From NCBI RefSeq assembly GCF_014805625.2, contig NW_023998414.1, forward strand, positions 39,592,846 through 39,656,845: 64,000 nucleotides of DNA, in the 5' to 3' direction. The first letter of the stretch is position 1; each line of letters begins with the position of its first letter. This document shows, piece after piece, positions 17,645-29,449 of the stretch. The position numbers and the translations under genes are program-made. Under the pieces are notes generated by a model. It was not told where the DNA came from and made no database searches. It worked only from the letters and a program-made list of their open reading frames with translations. This DNA comes from Glossina fuscipes. Its lineage: Eukaryota; Arthropoda; Insecta; Diptera; Glossinidae.

Positions 17645-19356
17645 AAGTATGTTCAGCGTTTCTCCTCCGTAAACAGCCAGTCTTTCGAAACTTGCAGCTG
17701 TGTCTTTAACACAATCTTAGGCAACCTCCTTATCCCAAACTGCTACATAACATAATCTTAAAAGGAGTTGAATAAAAACGTAAACTCACGAAAAGACAAT
17801 ACATTGGCCCAAGCTTAATACACCATTGTATCACCAGTGAGGTAAGGTGTAATTAGAATCGAAATTAATGATAAGTAGTAAAGTGTATTGTTATTGTACC
17901 AATTAGACTAGGCATCTCTTTTTGCCATATACGTGAAACTAGGACGTTGATCCTGATGAATCTTCTATGAATCTGTTGTCACCATTGAGTTAACTTTAAA
18001 TCCGACACTTTGCTACACTCTTTTGACAACGTTTGTCTGTCCGCCTGTCATTCAAACACATGGTAAGTAGCTTATATGGAGCTTGGTAGATGTTATTACT
18101 ATGACTTTGGTGTTGGATGAATTAAATATTAAATTATTTCTGCCAGAGTAATGTGCGTACGAATAATCAAAATGAAATATCAAGCATACAAATGGCTGCC
18201 AACGATTCGCGCTAATGCTGCTATTGATAACAGAAACACAAAAAACGTCCCTAATAATCTGCTACGTTGATTTTTGAACAAAATGTTGGAGGTATTGACA
18301 AAATATTATTTTTGAAAAATTTTAAAGATGGCAACGTTGAAGTTATTATCGCGAGTCAAGTTTAGCATGAGGTACAGTGCATGCTTAACCAAAAAAATTA
18401 ATCTATATGCGTATGGCTACGGAACTTGTGAAACAACATAACGGATGTTAAATATATTAATTATTGTGTCATTGGCGAGTATTTGAACAAAAAAATGCAA
18501 TTTACAACCAAAAAAGAACGTATCTTCTCTTATTAAGAAATAAAAAACGTTTTATTTTGAAAAGTGTTTTCAGAAAAAAGCGTTTTAATCACTCTTGACT
18601 GTTTAGTGAATCTTTTAGGCCAATAAATGATATGTCATTTTTTTACATATTTGAAGAGATGCGGTTTCCTAAATTATCTCATTTCAATTTCGTTACATTA
18701 ACAAATTCCTTTTAAAATAAATAGCTTCTTTAAATATATGAAATTTGCAATTTTTCAGGATTTCTATTAATAGTTGAAATAATCAATTGAATACGTGTCC
18801 GTAACACGTTTAAATACAACTTCACACAGCATGAAACAGAACCGTTTAAAAAAACAAAATTAAAAAAGAAAAAATAGGTGGATATTCAAAGCTTTTTTTA
18901 ATGTTTATTATACTTTTATATTTACATACCTACATGCACTTATTTACATAATACAATTTAATTCCAATCTTATTTTTTAAAAGTATTGTGAATTAAGAAG
19001 AAATGCTTTAAATTGAGATTTTTCATTGACCTGTACATAAATGAAAATCATTTTTGCTTAAGAGAATAGTGGATTAAGGAATTAGCGTTCAATAATTTCC
19101 AAAGAGAATAGTGACTATCTAGATGGACGAGAAATGGTCACGAAAGAGTTCTTATTGTTTTTACTCTGGTGATAAGAATTAGTCCAGTACGTCTCATATT
19201 CATTACGGTACCTGGTTTCATACGCTTTTATTTGCGTATCTTATTCACATAAAATTAAAGTAACCTTTATTCACTAAAAATTCCCCGAAAAATAATTCCA
19301 TTTCATTCGTAATCGATTCTCGTAGGGATAGGTCATTTATTGGTGAGATGGAGTAA
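17645..19356. other. Spacer between LINE fragment and Usp7 paralogue
   Basis: No gene seen. The first ~100 bases may continue the decayed retroelement. The right end (about 18880-19356) is presumably the 3' UTR and flank of the minus-strand paralogue. No remnant of the Usp7 UBL3-5 exon was recognised here, so that exon appears lost from the paralogue rather than silenced. Confidence 0.45.
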
Positions 19357-22214
19357 TTAGATGTTTTCAAATATATCAAGGGAAATCGTAGTGAAACCAT
19401 AAAAAATCTCTTTATTGGTTGCATCAAGGTGAGGTAATGATTCTTTGTTAAGAAGAATGGTCACCTCCCTGGATCCTTTTTTGACTTTTCCGACCTTAGC
19501 TATTTCCCAACTGATAGTAGGTAATTGCGGATTACACACTTTTATAAGATTAAGAATCTTTTGAGGTTCATGCGGCTCAGCGGGAATCAACGTATGGGAA
19601 CGGAGTGTGTTAATTAATTTCTTTAAGGGTACAGCTTCCAACTTTGCGTTGGGCCATACCTCTCCTAAAGAGTCAATGGCCTGCTTGAAAAGATCTGCTG
19701 ATCTTTGGTCAGCACATGCAGTAAGCGGTAGACGTCCTCGATACCAGCCAGCGGTGCGGCATTTTGGAGGGGCACCGGGATTTTTCGCGAGAATGTCGAA
19801 GTACGCTTTATTGAGAGCACATTCCACTTTCCACCAATTTACACGGACTGAATCCTCTTCACAGTCGGAGCAGTCAACTACAGCGAGAGTCGGATGATCT
19901 TCAACAGTCTGATTAGGAGAGGGATCATTTCCCGCTTCTTCACGCGCTGTCTTTAGCGGTTCATTGGAAAGAATTGAATCAATATACTCTTTTTCAAATA
20001 CTAATACAAAGCCCTGAAGAATAGTGGTTTCAGTTTTATTTTTGTGGGCGAGTAGAATGTTTTCTATCGTCTCATTTAAGTCAGTAAATTTGCTATTGTT
20101 GCCTTCATCAAATACGCTAAGCTTGGTGCTTAAATCAAAGCCTAAAACAGCGTTTACATCAGGCAGAATTTCGATAAGACGACGTGCTAATGGTTGCTGT
20201 GAATAGCTGATGTAATTAAATCGCTTGTTACGGGCATCATAGAACTTGAAAAAAATCAGTACTTCTTTTTTGCTATCAAAAGACGGCAGTGCACGTCCAG
20301 GTTTGTCTGGGGGAGCCAATTCCAGAAATATTACCCACGGTTTCTGAGGATTAGGAATTTGTCCGACGGTACGATGTCTCTCCCGTTGAAAGTCAAAGTA
20401 AAAGAACTTTTGTGCTTTGGCCGCGTACATTATCCAAACGCGCATACGTTCTTTGGGCACGCAAAAAGATTTGACAAATTGGTTCATCATTTCTTCAATG
20501 GATTGTGTCTGCTTAAATTTAAACAAGCGCTGACGAGTCTTATGCAAATCGAAGAGGCAGCATTTTTCTTGCAACTCAAAGTCCTCTTCAAGAATAATGT
20601 GAACGGACACGTATAAATGAAGCTCGCTCCATACTTTACGGTGAGCCGTTTCAATTTGTTTCTCTAAATCGAGACGCTCGATCAGATCCCTTGGTATTTC
20701 ATGGTCAGATATATCACTCAAGATTCGATTTATCTCTGATTTACGTACATAAACTAACATGCAGGCATTCTTACGATCGGCCTGGACCGATATCTCATCA
20801 TCTATACCACCATAATTTAATTCTATTGCCTCAAGTTTTTTGCAGCTGCAGACCACATCGTCATCAAATTTATACCACTTACCATCACATTTGGGATTGA
20901 TAAAGACCACATAATGACCACCGTGATTGTCATCAGAATGAGCAAGTACAGCGTGTAAAGCGTACGTGGCTTTGGTATTATCTTCCTTCTCCATGAATTG
21001 ATCAAGATTGATTTGCTCATAGAATTGAAAACGGTCGTTATATTTGATGGATCTATTAGTCACCGGGTCGTATTGAAAACGCATTAAATGCAAATGCAAC
21101 ACTGACGGGAATGAAATAAAATTTACGCATTTATTTGCTTCCTGCGGAAAACAAGTTGAGTACAAACGATATCAAATTTAATTCCGTTACTTTAATATGA
21201 TCCCATAAATGAAGAGTTTAAATAGATACGCAACCTTACCTGCAAACCGTAATAACCAGAATCGTATTTATTATCACCATGTAGATTTATGGGTGCGATG
21301 TAATCTTGAAATGATTCCATAATATCCTTTTTACCCTTGACGTTTAGTTGTATATCATAAAAAGTTTCGTAACGCGTGCTACTGTAATCAACATTTTTGC
21401 ATTTTGTATATGAAAACATTTTCCCTTTAAATAGAGCTGTAACTGTGCCTTCCAAATTAGTTCCTTTTATTTTAGATTCAAGCTCGTCGAACAGAGTACG
21501 CGAAAACTTCTGCACATCATATTGCGTAAAGAAATGAAGCATTTTCAAGCCAAACGATTCAGTTAATTTTTCAGTACCAACCGAATTATCGCTAAACTGA
21601 AGTTCATAAAAGATGTATTGAAGAGCAAGTCCTACCGAATCGGTGGCATTATCTGCTTCGGTCGGGATTTTATAGACAATTCTGCGCAGTTCGTTAATAA
21701 AATAAATACTTTGTAAGAAAGAGTTCATACAACAAATAGACCCTTGCCCTTTTAGGCCCACATAATCTGTTCGTTGCTTTGAATTCCACTGCACACCACG
21801 TGGTTCATCGGCTCGTACATATACTTCCAATGTAATAGCTCCATTGCAAAGGAAATAGTTTCCCGGATTTTGCAATTCTCGCCACGAGATATAATTGCAA
21901 TAACCATAATCATTTTCCTCAGAACAGAATAGATGCTTAATAGGTATACGAATGAAGGGTTTAGTCCCTGCTTTATGGCTTTTTATACGTAACTCTGCAA
22001 TGGCATTACAATACCACGTGGGCGAATCATCATCGCCATTACACTCCAGGAAAAAGCCTAAGGTACGTTCTTTTGGGATAACCTTAATCTTCCAAGGCAG
22101 CATACGTACGAAAAAGGGTGGCGATAATTGTTGTCGTTTCAATTGAACAATATTCTCCACGGTATAAGAGAATGTTGCCTCTGAACGAAAAGGATCTGCA
22201 CCATCGTCTGCCAT
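19357..22214 (-). CDS. Chimeric Usp7 paralogue with C-terminal DUF4780 domain
   Basis: Two exons, 22214-21240 and 21141-19357, give 919 residues if the start is the Met of EMADDGADPF; an upstream exon cannot be excluded. Residues 1-709 follow Usp7 closely: MATH domain (about 10-135), USP catalytic domain, and the first ubiquitin-like domains up to LQGFVLVFEKEY. The intron falls at the same codon as in Usp7 (GLQ|EA), so this is a DNA-level tandem copy and not a retrocopy. The last 210 residues (nucleotides 19989-19357) do not resemble Usp7. They carry DUF4780 hallmarks: TAGWYRGRLPLTACADQRS, a VWPNAKLEAVPL stretch, ILNLIKVCNPQLPT, and ILLNKESL before a final YGFTTISLDIF. The triad Cys161, His401 and Asp418 is kept, but the oxyanion Asn is Gly156, QHD is QYD, and the C-terminal activating tail is absent. 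DUF4780 is known from many, often high-copy, insect proteins; its function is unknown. Confidence 0.85.
19370..19890 (-). other. DUF4780-type domain captured into the Usp7 paralogue
   Basis: This is the 3' end of the paralogue's last exon. By eye, base composition around 19690-19870 is noticeably richer in G/C than the flanking Usp7-derived sequence, as expected for acquired DNA. No intron, poly(A) tract or obvious target-site duplication separates it from the Usp7 part: the fusion lies inside one continuous reading frame. Confidence 0.75.
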
Positions 22215-24107
22215 TTCTTGTCCCTGACATATATTATCTATACATGAATTTGCGAGGTTTGATGGTACCGCAGTCAAAAGCAGTGCTTACGACGACTCAA
22301 ATCGTTCAATATAATACATAAATATATATATATATATTATATAAATTATAATATAAACCATACGTATGTATGTGTATATATATAAATATAATATATATAT
22401 ATGTATGTAATTTTTATGTTTTAAGAGAAAAAAGGGATTTTGATATATTTTATGTATAAAGCACTTTTCTATTCCGTCACAAAAATGATCTAGAATTCTT
22501 TGCGTACAACTTTTTCAAACAAAAAATTTATTTGGCGGCATCTTCAACAGTATTGCCATGCTCAAAGATTTGTTGCAAGAGCCATTCTTAAGAATTCGGC
22601 TAACTTTCATCAAATATATATAAAAGAGTTGCCAAGTCTTAATGGAAATAAACTTTTCTTTTCCTGGATCAAGGTAACTTATTCTGACGACGGTGTCTAC
22701 GTTTCGCTGGAGGCCTTCCAATTGAACGGAATAAGTGAAGCAATATAAACCGGCATATCTTCTGCACTTTCAAATTTAACTGTATCGGAATAAAAGATAT
22801 AAGGAATCAAATCCAGTTTAAAATGTTTTGCGAAAATTAAAAAGTTAGTTTTTATTTATATATTAAAAAAATTACGATTGATTTGAAATTCATTTTAAAA
22901 TATACATTCTTTATAGGTAAATTCATATGTTAACGTATTAATAAATTATATAAAATAAAAATAAAATAATACATATGAATTTCGAAAGTTCAATTTCACA
23001 ATTAAAAGTTTTCCTAAGAAATGAGTATACGTACGTTTGCTTGATTTTATCATTGCAAACGAACAAACGCCAAACTTGCCTCTTATTCACTCATTGTTTT
23101 TTTGAAATTAATTTCGAATGACGAACGCCATATGTATATTACAACCAAACGGCTTTGCAATTACGTCTTTCCAATGAGAGCTAGTTAACTAAAAAATACA
23201 TAAATGAAGCCCTGATGTTCTAAAATGTATGTATGTGTGCTTCTGCTCACTACTTTTAATTTATTTAAACGAAGACTCAAAAACCCTAAAAATCTGGAAA
23301 AATGAGTTGTGTTGACACACTAACCGTAAGCAACACAAAGCGTCGAAATGACTCTTTGCTTAGTTGTTGAACGGGTTTTGACTGGATTGGCCGTTGCCGA
23401 CTTTATTTTGTTAAATCAAAAGTTATTATAAAAAAAAAAAAAAAATAGCAGTGTTCCATATATGTGAGTATTCCCCATTCAGATCCAAGCAAAATTAAAA
23501 AAATAGAAAAAAAAAATTTGAAGTCACAAAGACTACGAAAAAAATTAGTAAATGAAATATGGATAAACATGGAATAATTAGAAATACTTGTAACAGCGTG
23601 GAAAAAATTGTAACTAAATAAAAAGGATTCTACGCAATTTTGCGTGTGTTAATTTGGCTTTTTTATTTTGTACATTAAAACGTAACATTTTAATTTTTTT
23701 TTTACCCGTTTTCGTATTGACACCCTATATATATTTAGGGATACAAACAAATTTTTGCTAATTGAAGGTGTGTTGAAACTATATTATGTTATTAAAATCT
23801 ACAATAACTTGTTAGCTGTTAATTTACAGAAAGAACATAATACTTCTGCTACTTTACAGAAAGAACGTAATACTTTTGCTAATTTGCAAAGCCGTCGGCA
23901 AAAGTCCCCCAATACCAATATTGCAATTAAATTAATTTAGAAAACTTCTTTGTCTTCTCCCTAGATAATATGGTTACCCGTCAATTATGTATTGATAAGG
24001 CACATGGCAACAATTTATCATGACAATGTGGATACGTTTAATCAGTTAAGTGCATATTTTGCTACAGAATTTTAAAATAAACTTAAATGTTATGAAGAAA
24101 AAGTAAT
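22215..24107. other. Spacer between Usp7 paralogue and TTC17 homologue
   Basis: Holds a TA-rich microsatellite cluster at about 22318-22402 immediately upstream of the paralogue, then AT-rich DNA. Overlapping open frames on both strands near 22500-22750 have no recognisable family. An imperfect tandem repeat containing TTTACAGAAAGAACRTAATACTT occurs at about 23824-23890. Confidence 0.4.
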
Positions 24108-25623
24108 ATGCGGCATTTCATGCTGTTGATAATTGGGACAATGGTATTCACCATTAACAGGATATTGGCCAGCAACCATTATGTTATAAAAGAAGATGGC
24201 TTTATCAAACGTCGTTTAGATTCGCCATTTCACCTTCGGCAACCGGAAAACCTTCTCAAATTTTTAAATCAAATGCACTGTAACGACCAGGCAGAGGAAG
24301 GCTTTAAAAAAATGCAAAGGCGACGTAATCGGTTAGATGATCATATATTAATAACAGCTCAATTAATGCAGCAAATTATAGAGAAATCGAAATGCGCCCG
24401 AATATATGTCAAACTAAAAGGCGCAGGTGATTACTTGCGCACAACTGGGGCATCATTGAAACGTCTCCGTTTTCCCGAGAAAATGGAAAAGGACGAAAAA
24501 AATGGCGAGCCGGTGTGTAAAAATTATATAGATGTGACAACCGCAGACTATGTGTATAACAAATTAAGAAGTTTCACCTCTGAAGTTGTGCAATCCATGA
24601 AAATTGAACGTGAGGAACATTTATTACAGGAAGAATTTGGTTTGAAAGATGCAGAAAGTGTTACTGAAACAATGCGTAACATAGCCGTAAAGGGACTATT
24701 AAATAATCCGCAATCATGGAAATTTCACATGTTGGGTTCTTATTATTGGCGTTTGGTAGGCAATGTTAAAAACGCGTTGGAGTGTGCTCATTTATCAGTT
24801 TTATTAGCACCAGAGGAAAGCAGGGATATACCGCTCTTAAGTTTGGGTACAATATTGGTAAGAGCTAAGATGTGGGACGATGCTGAAATTATATTGAATG
24901 CTGCTGTTAATAATGGCTCAGAGCATTCTGAAAATTATGTAGCGTTAGCTACACTATTTGCTTTAAAGCATAATTTTAAGCGAGCCAGAGAATACTTCAA
25001 AATTGTAGAAAAACTGAATACAGTTATGTATAGCAGTACATATACTATGCGTCAATATATTGATTGTTTGGAACCACTAGATAATGAAGCTAGCAAGCTA
25101 TTTGGGTAAGTGTAAAACAAATGTAATGTAAGTAATTATCGATTCGCCGTTATTACCTTTTTACTTCTTTAGTTATGTTAAATATATGATGCGCGAAATA
25201 AAAGACGTCAATAAATTGCGTCAGGATGTTAGTGTATATCAAAATAAAATTATACAACAACAGGTATATAAGTATGTTGAAAAAAAGGTGGAAAATAATT
25301 AAATGAGACTCTCTTTACAGGTTCCGTTAGCTTCACGGTATAACAACAACGATGCTCAACTAAAAACCAACCTTTTAAGCCGTTACCAATACTGTAGTAC
25401 GCGGCAAGCAAGTGACACTCAAGCATCAACAGTATTTTGTGATTTTTATTCGGACTTGCAAATGCAATTGGAAAGCAAACAATTCGATGCAGAATTACTA
25501 GAATGGCAAGTGAATCATTATAAAAATCGTCTATTTGAACGTATGCCCAAGGAATACAAAAATCAATTAGAATTTCTATATAATACCGCTAAACCAATTC
25601 TACCTATTCGAAAGAATACATAG
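24108..25623 (+). CDS. Ttc17: TTC17 (tetratricopeptide repeat protein 17) homologue, short form
   Basis: Exons 24108-25105, 25173-25263 and 25321-25623 splice in phase to 463 residues. A signal peptide (MRHFMLLIIGTMVFTINRILA) precedes the diagnostic N-terminal block SNHYVIKEDGFIKRRLDSP, matching vertebrate TTC17 (THWVVTEDG...DSPMNL). Further on are the SWKFHMLGSYYWRLVGN, ALECAHLSVLLAP and LFALKHNFKRAREYF segments, which form TPR helices (about 205-320). The last exon is charged, probably helical, and ends in a clean stop. Vertebrate TTC17 is about 1140 residues, with a second TPR block that is absent here. It has been linked to actin organisation and ciliogenesis. Whether the short length is normal for flies or a truncation cannot be told from the window. 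Confidence 0.75.
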
Positions 25624-27489
25624 CCTGTATAATTAATGCTTTAAACTAAACATTCCAATTATGAAAGGGTAGTAAGTAAGCGAACTTTAAGAATAATGCT
25701 ACCCCGTGAGTAACGAAATTATGCGTAACTTTCTCGAATTTATTTACAAAAAACTAACCAATTTAATTATTTTAAAAGCAAAACGCCGGTACAGCAGCTT
25801 TCGTTAGGAAAATTTTCTTTTAGAAGACTTTTTTCTCCGTACTTCTAGATATTTGAGTATGAAATACAAAACCAGTATAGAGTTTTTTTTTTGATTTAAA
25901 AAAATGGCGTCGATTTTTGTTAAAAATTTTTTATGTATGAAAAAAATCCGCTGCAACACAGTCATAGAATTACTTACAATCAACAAATACTTCGTATGAA
26001 TGCTTGAAATCAACAAGTTTACAATAAAAGTACGACAAAATCAAAGTGCATAGTTTTAAGAAGAGCGGAATCAAAGTTTTAAACGGCGAGATGTTGTAAC
26101 TAAATTCAAATTTTGAGTCACACAAAAAATTCGCCGAACATAAAATCAAAAAGCCGTTTGGATATCATTTACGATATGATACAAAAATATATGTAAGGTA
26201 GCATTATTCGTAAAGGCGCCTGAAGAAAAACTTTAGATGATCACCACCCTTAGGTAGTTACGTAAAAAGCGCATTTATCCTTTTGCTATTTGAGAATTAA
26301 GTGAAGATTTTATTTTGCATAAAACTTGATATTTGTTTAAGCTATATTTCAAATTCTTCTCTGTTGCAAATCTTGCAAATGAAAGGTTTCTTTTTTTTTG
26401 TAATGTCAGTGCCAAGACGAGAAAGAAAAGTGATTTCATATAAAAAACTGTCAAGTAAAATGCAATGAATATATTTTGTTTACACTATCTATAAATCAGT
26501 TATAAGTATTTTAGTATACCTGTTTCATATCAAGTGACTTGCTATTGGGGAGGCTGTCAGTAAGAACACATGACAGGGCAATTTACATCACAAAATTACT
26601 ACAAGATTTTCTACTAATTTCTGATGATAATTGCTTTTACTATTTTCTTAACTTTTTCGACATTTTCCGCGATTTTAACAGTGCAAGCAAAACTGTCTAT
26701 TATTTTATTGATTCATTGCATTGCACAATAGATAGATTAAATTCTGACAATTCCTTGCGATAGTTACAAATGTAAAAAATAAATAAGATAGTCTAATAAC
26801 GAAAAGATTATTCTATCTATAGAGACTAATCACTCAAGGACAATTACATTAACACCTAGAACAGAAATCTTACATTCAACGAAATTAAGTTGCAAGGCAG
26901 ACTCAGTAATTTTAAATAAAGGACTACCAAAAAGTCTATTCTTAGCAAAGCACATATGTTCCAAACAGAGGCACTAGTCATATTAAAATATCAAGTATGA
27001 GGTTAAACTATAGAAGAGCTGGAGGCACAAACAACATCTTTTGAAAACTACGAAATATTCTAAAATATCAACAATGAAGATTACACTGACAAATGACTTG
27101 ATGAACCTCTTCATTCAATAAGCATCACCCAACAAGACGAGTACGCTAATAAATCAATGTATCCATCGAATTTCGAGCCATTTTTCACTAAGAAGTAAAA
27201 AAGTTGAAAGTTTATTTTCGATATATATGTAAATTTGATTAGTATTTTCTGTAGGACTAGGACACGCTGTGAACTTGGGAAGTCGAAACCTGCTACTACT
27301 TATTAAGAATTATAAGATTCAATCCACAATGGCAGATTGCGGGGTTTTCCTTCCTAAGCGTATTTACTATGTACTCCGGAAGAATAATTGCAAAAGTTTT
27401 AAATTTTTATTTCCGATACCTTTTGCATATGTATAGTGTACGGCACTTTATTTATGATGCATTTTTCTAAATTTTCGTGGTATAATTTG
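25624..27489. other. Non-coding spacer
   Basis: AT-rich DNA after the TTC17 homologue. No family-bearing open frame, RNA gene or clear repeat was recognised. Confidence 0.4.
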
Positions 27490-27684
27490 TTTATATAAGT
27501 GCATCTGGCTGAGTGGCGAAGTAGGCAAACGATCTTGACTAACCACCCAATCAATGCGAATTCAAATCTCAAATGCAGTACAGTTTTCAACAAAGCCGAT
27601 AGTCTTCGATGCTAGTGCTATTAGACTTTAGTTTTCGGATTTCTTTGGCTAATTAATAATAATAGTAATAATATTTATATAAGT
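27490..27684 (+). mobile_element. tRNA-derived SINE, copy 1, with 11-bp target-site duplications
   Basis: The element body is 27501-27673. It is bounded by a perfect direct repeat TTTATATAAGT at 27490-27500 and 27674-27684, a textbook target-site duplication. Near the 5' end is a pol III A-box-like TGGCTGAGTGGC, as in class II (Leu/Ser-type) tRNAs, and about 40 bases later a B-box-like ATTCAAATCTC. The 3' tail is (AAT)n-rich (about 27653-27672). A related copy lies at 54830-54973. It encodes nothing and would have moved with LINE-encoded reverse transcriptase. Confidence 0.8.
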
Positions 27685-27789
27685 ACGTTGGCAGTACATT
27701 TTATAACATAATGACTCGGTAACACTGAATAACTCGATCAATTATTCAGTGCCGAAGAAAAGAAATTCGACATAATTACATGATTATTC

Positions 27790-29210
27790 ATTACATTAAG
27801 GATTGTAAAATTTCCTGATTGCTATTCTGAATCTACAGACAATAACAACAGCCTTCATATCAGACGGTAATGTGTTCTATAACTTTACAAAGTTTATAAA
27901 AAAAATCGCCTTGATGATCTCAAATACTTATGGTTTGGAAGAATTAAATCGATATATCGTGGGGAAACAGGCGGAACTCGTCTGCCAATTGAAGATATGA
28001 TCGCCTTTTTGTAGCAGTCAGGAAAAGTACAGCATGTGATGCTATGCTTCAATGCATGAGTCAATGAGGGGACAACGGCAGGCAGAATCATTTTTAAAAA
28101 CGTAATGCTGATGTCATAACCAACAGTTTTACATTTAATACTATACACCGCTTTCCAAACTTCGTTTATAGTAAAGGCCGTAGACTGAAAAGCATCACCT
28201 TGTCCATATAGTGAGTCGTGAACCTCAGCCACGCAATTAGCTTTCAAAAAAGTTATATATTGAGGGCTAAGAATAGAGGGTCGTGGTTACCTCTCGACAT
28301 AGATATAGTTCTGTGACTTAAATCCTGATTAATGTAAAAGGCGATACATCCGCGTTTCGCTTCGCAAGTTTTGCTATGACGGACAGTATTGTATCGCCTG
28401 ATTTGCCCGAACTCATTGTCAACATGAGATCTGAGCCACGTTTTAGTTATGCACACCACGTTAATTCGTAACTCGGATAATACGTAATTAAAGCAGTCCA
28501 CCTTAGATTGGTTAAATCTCCGTGCATTGAACTGACACAATTGAAAACTCTTATGCATTCCACTGCTACATCCATATAAACATCGCAGGCATGTAGCTTA
28601 CGACTAGCCATTAATATCCAACCTTTTTCTTGACTAATCTGAACTTATTAATATACGCTGGACACGATTTACTCAACGTCGAATGATCTACCTGCAGACC
28701 AAATCCAAACTTCTCATTGAACCTCGTACATTTTATGCATTTAACAATAGGGTCTTTGTCACATTCATTTGCCCTATGGTTTCCATGACATTTGAAGCAT
28801 ATAATATCATTTTTACATTCCTTCGGGTTGTGGTTAAATCTCCCACATTTAAAACATATCATCGCTCAGCTCCATCGTAACCTCTGCACCTTTCCCAAAC
28901 GACGTATAATCTGCCATCCGCAGTTATCGCAGAGAATGATGTGCCGTCCGTTTCTACGACGCAGTATAGCGAAGCCTGGCTTTTTGATTAGTACACTCTA
29001 TTTCAAGATGGGATTTTGCCACCGAAGTTTTGCAATCAACTCGTCATTATCATACTCGAAGCTCACATCAGTTATCTTTAATCTGGGGTTTAACTTGGTT
29101 GGTATATGCACAATATAGTACACTCTCCTTAGTACACTCTCGTTCAAGATGGGATTTTGCCACCGAAGTTTTGCAATCAACTCGTCATTATCATACTCAC
29201 ATTCCATCAT
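27790..29210 (-). mobile_element. Degenerate non-LTR (LINE) retrotransposon with internal deletion
   Basis: Read on the minus strand, the order is: ORF1 fragment (29210-28998); three cysteine-rich zinc knuckles (28862-28611, beginning CFKCGRFNHNPKEC); endonuclease N-terminus (28558-28253, CQFNARRFNQSKVD then a CITKTWL motif); start of the reverse transcriptase region (28247-27894, with VGYDISITFLKMILPAV and VPPVSP); then directly an ORF2 C-terminal-like segment (NTLPSDMKAV, about 27860-27800). The catalytic RT core is missing. The mix of domains points to the Jockey/LOA/CR1 side of LINEs, but the clade was not determined. Several frames are interrupted, so it is not autonomous. Confidence 0.75.
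28990..29200 (-). repeat. In-frame tandem duplication inside LINE ORF1
   Basis: A segment of about 70 bp starting AGTACACTCT occurs at about 28990-29059 and again at 29131-29200. The offset is 141 bp (47 codons), so the motif EYDNDELIAKLRWQNPIL appears twice in one open frame of the ORF1 remnant. Confidence 0.8.
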
Positions 29211-29449
29211 GAGCCAATATCACCAATTACGTAAAAATGTCTTGTCATATTTATAATTATGCTCCAATTTGTTTACCGACTAGCAAGCGTGGAAATGCTT
29301 CGCTGTTGCTAGATGTGTTTACTTCGGTCGCTTTATTACAAAATATGCCTCAATTCACACCTGATTTGCTTCATTTAGCGCTTCGTGCTGATTATTAAAA
29401 AAACCCTTTCGTAAATTAATTTAATACATGCAAAAATGAAAAAAGGGAT

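Noticed and set aside
22500..22748. Overlapping open frames on both strands
   Set aside because: Neither shows a family motif, and mutual overlap suggests chance. A decayed transposase was considered but no catalytic motif was found.
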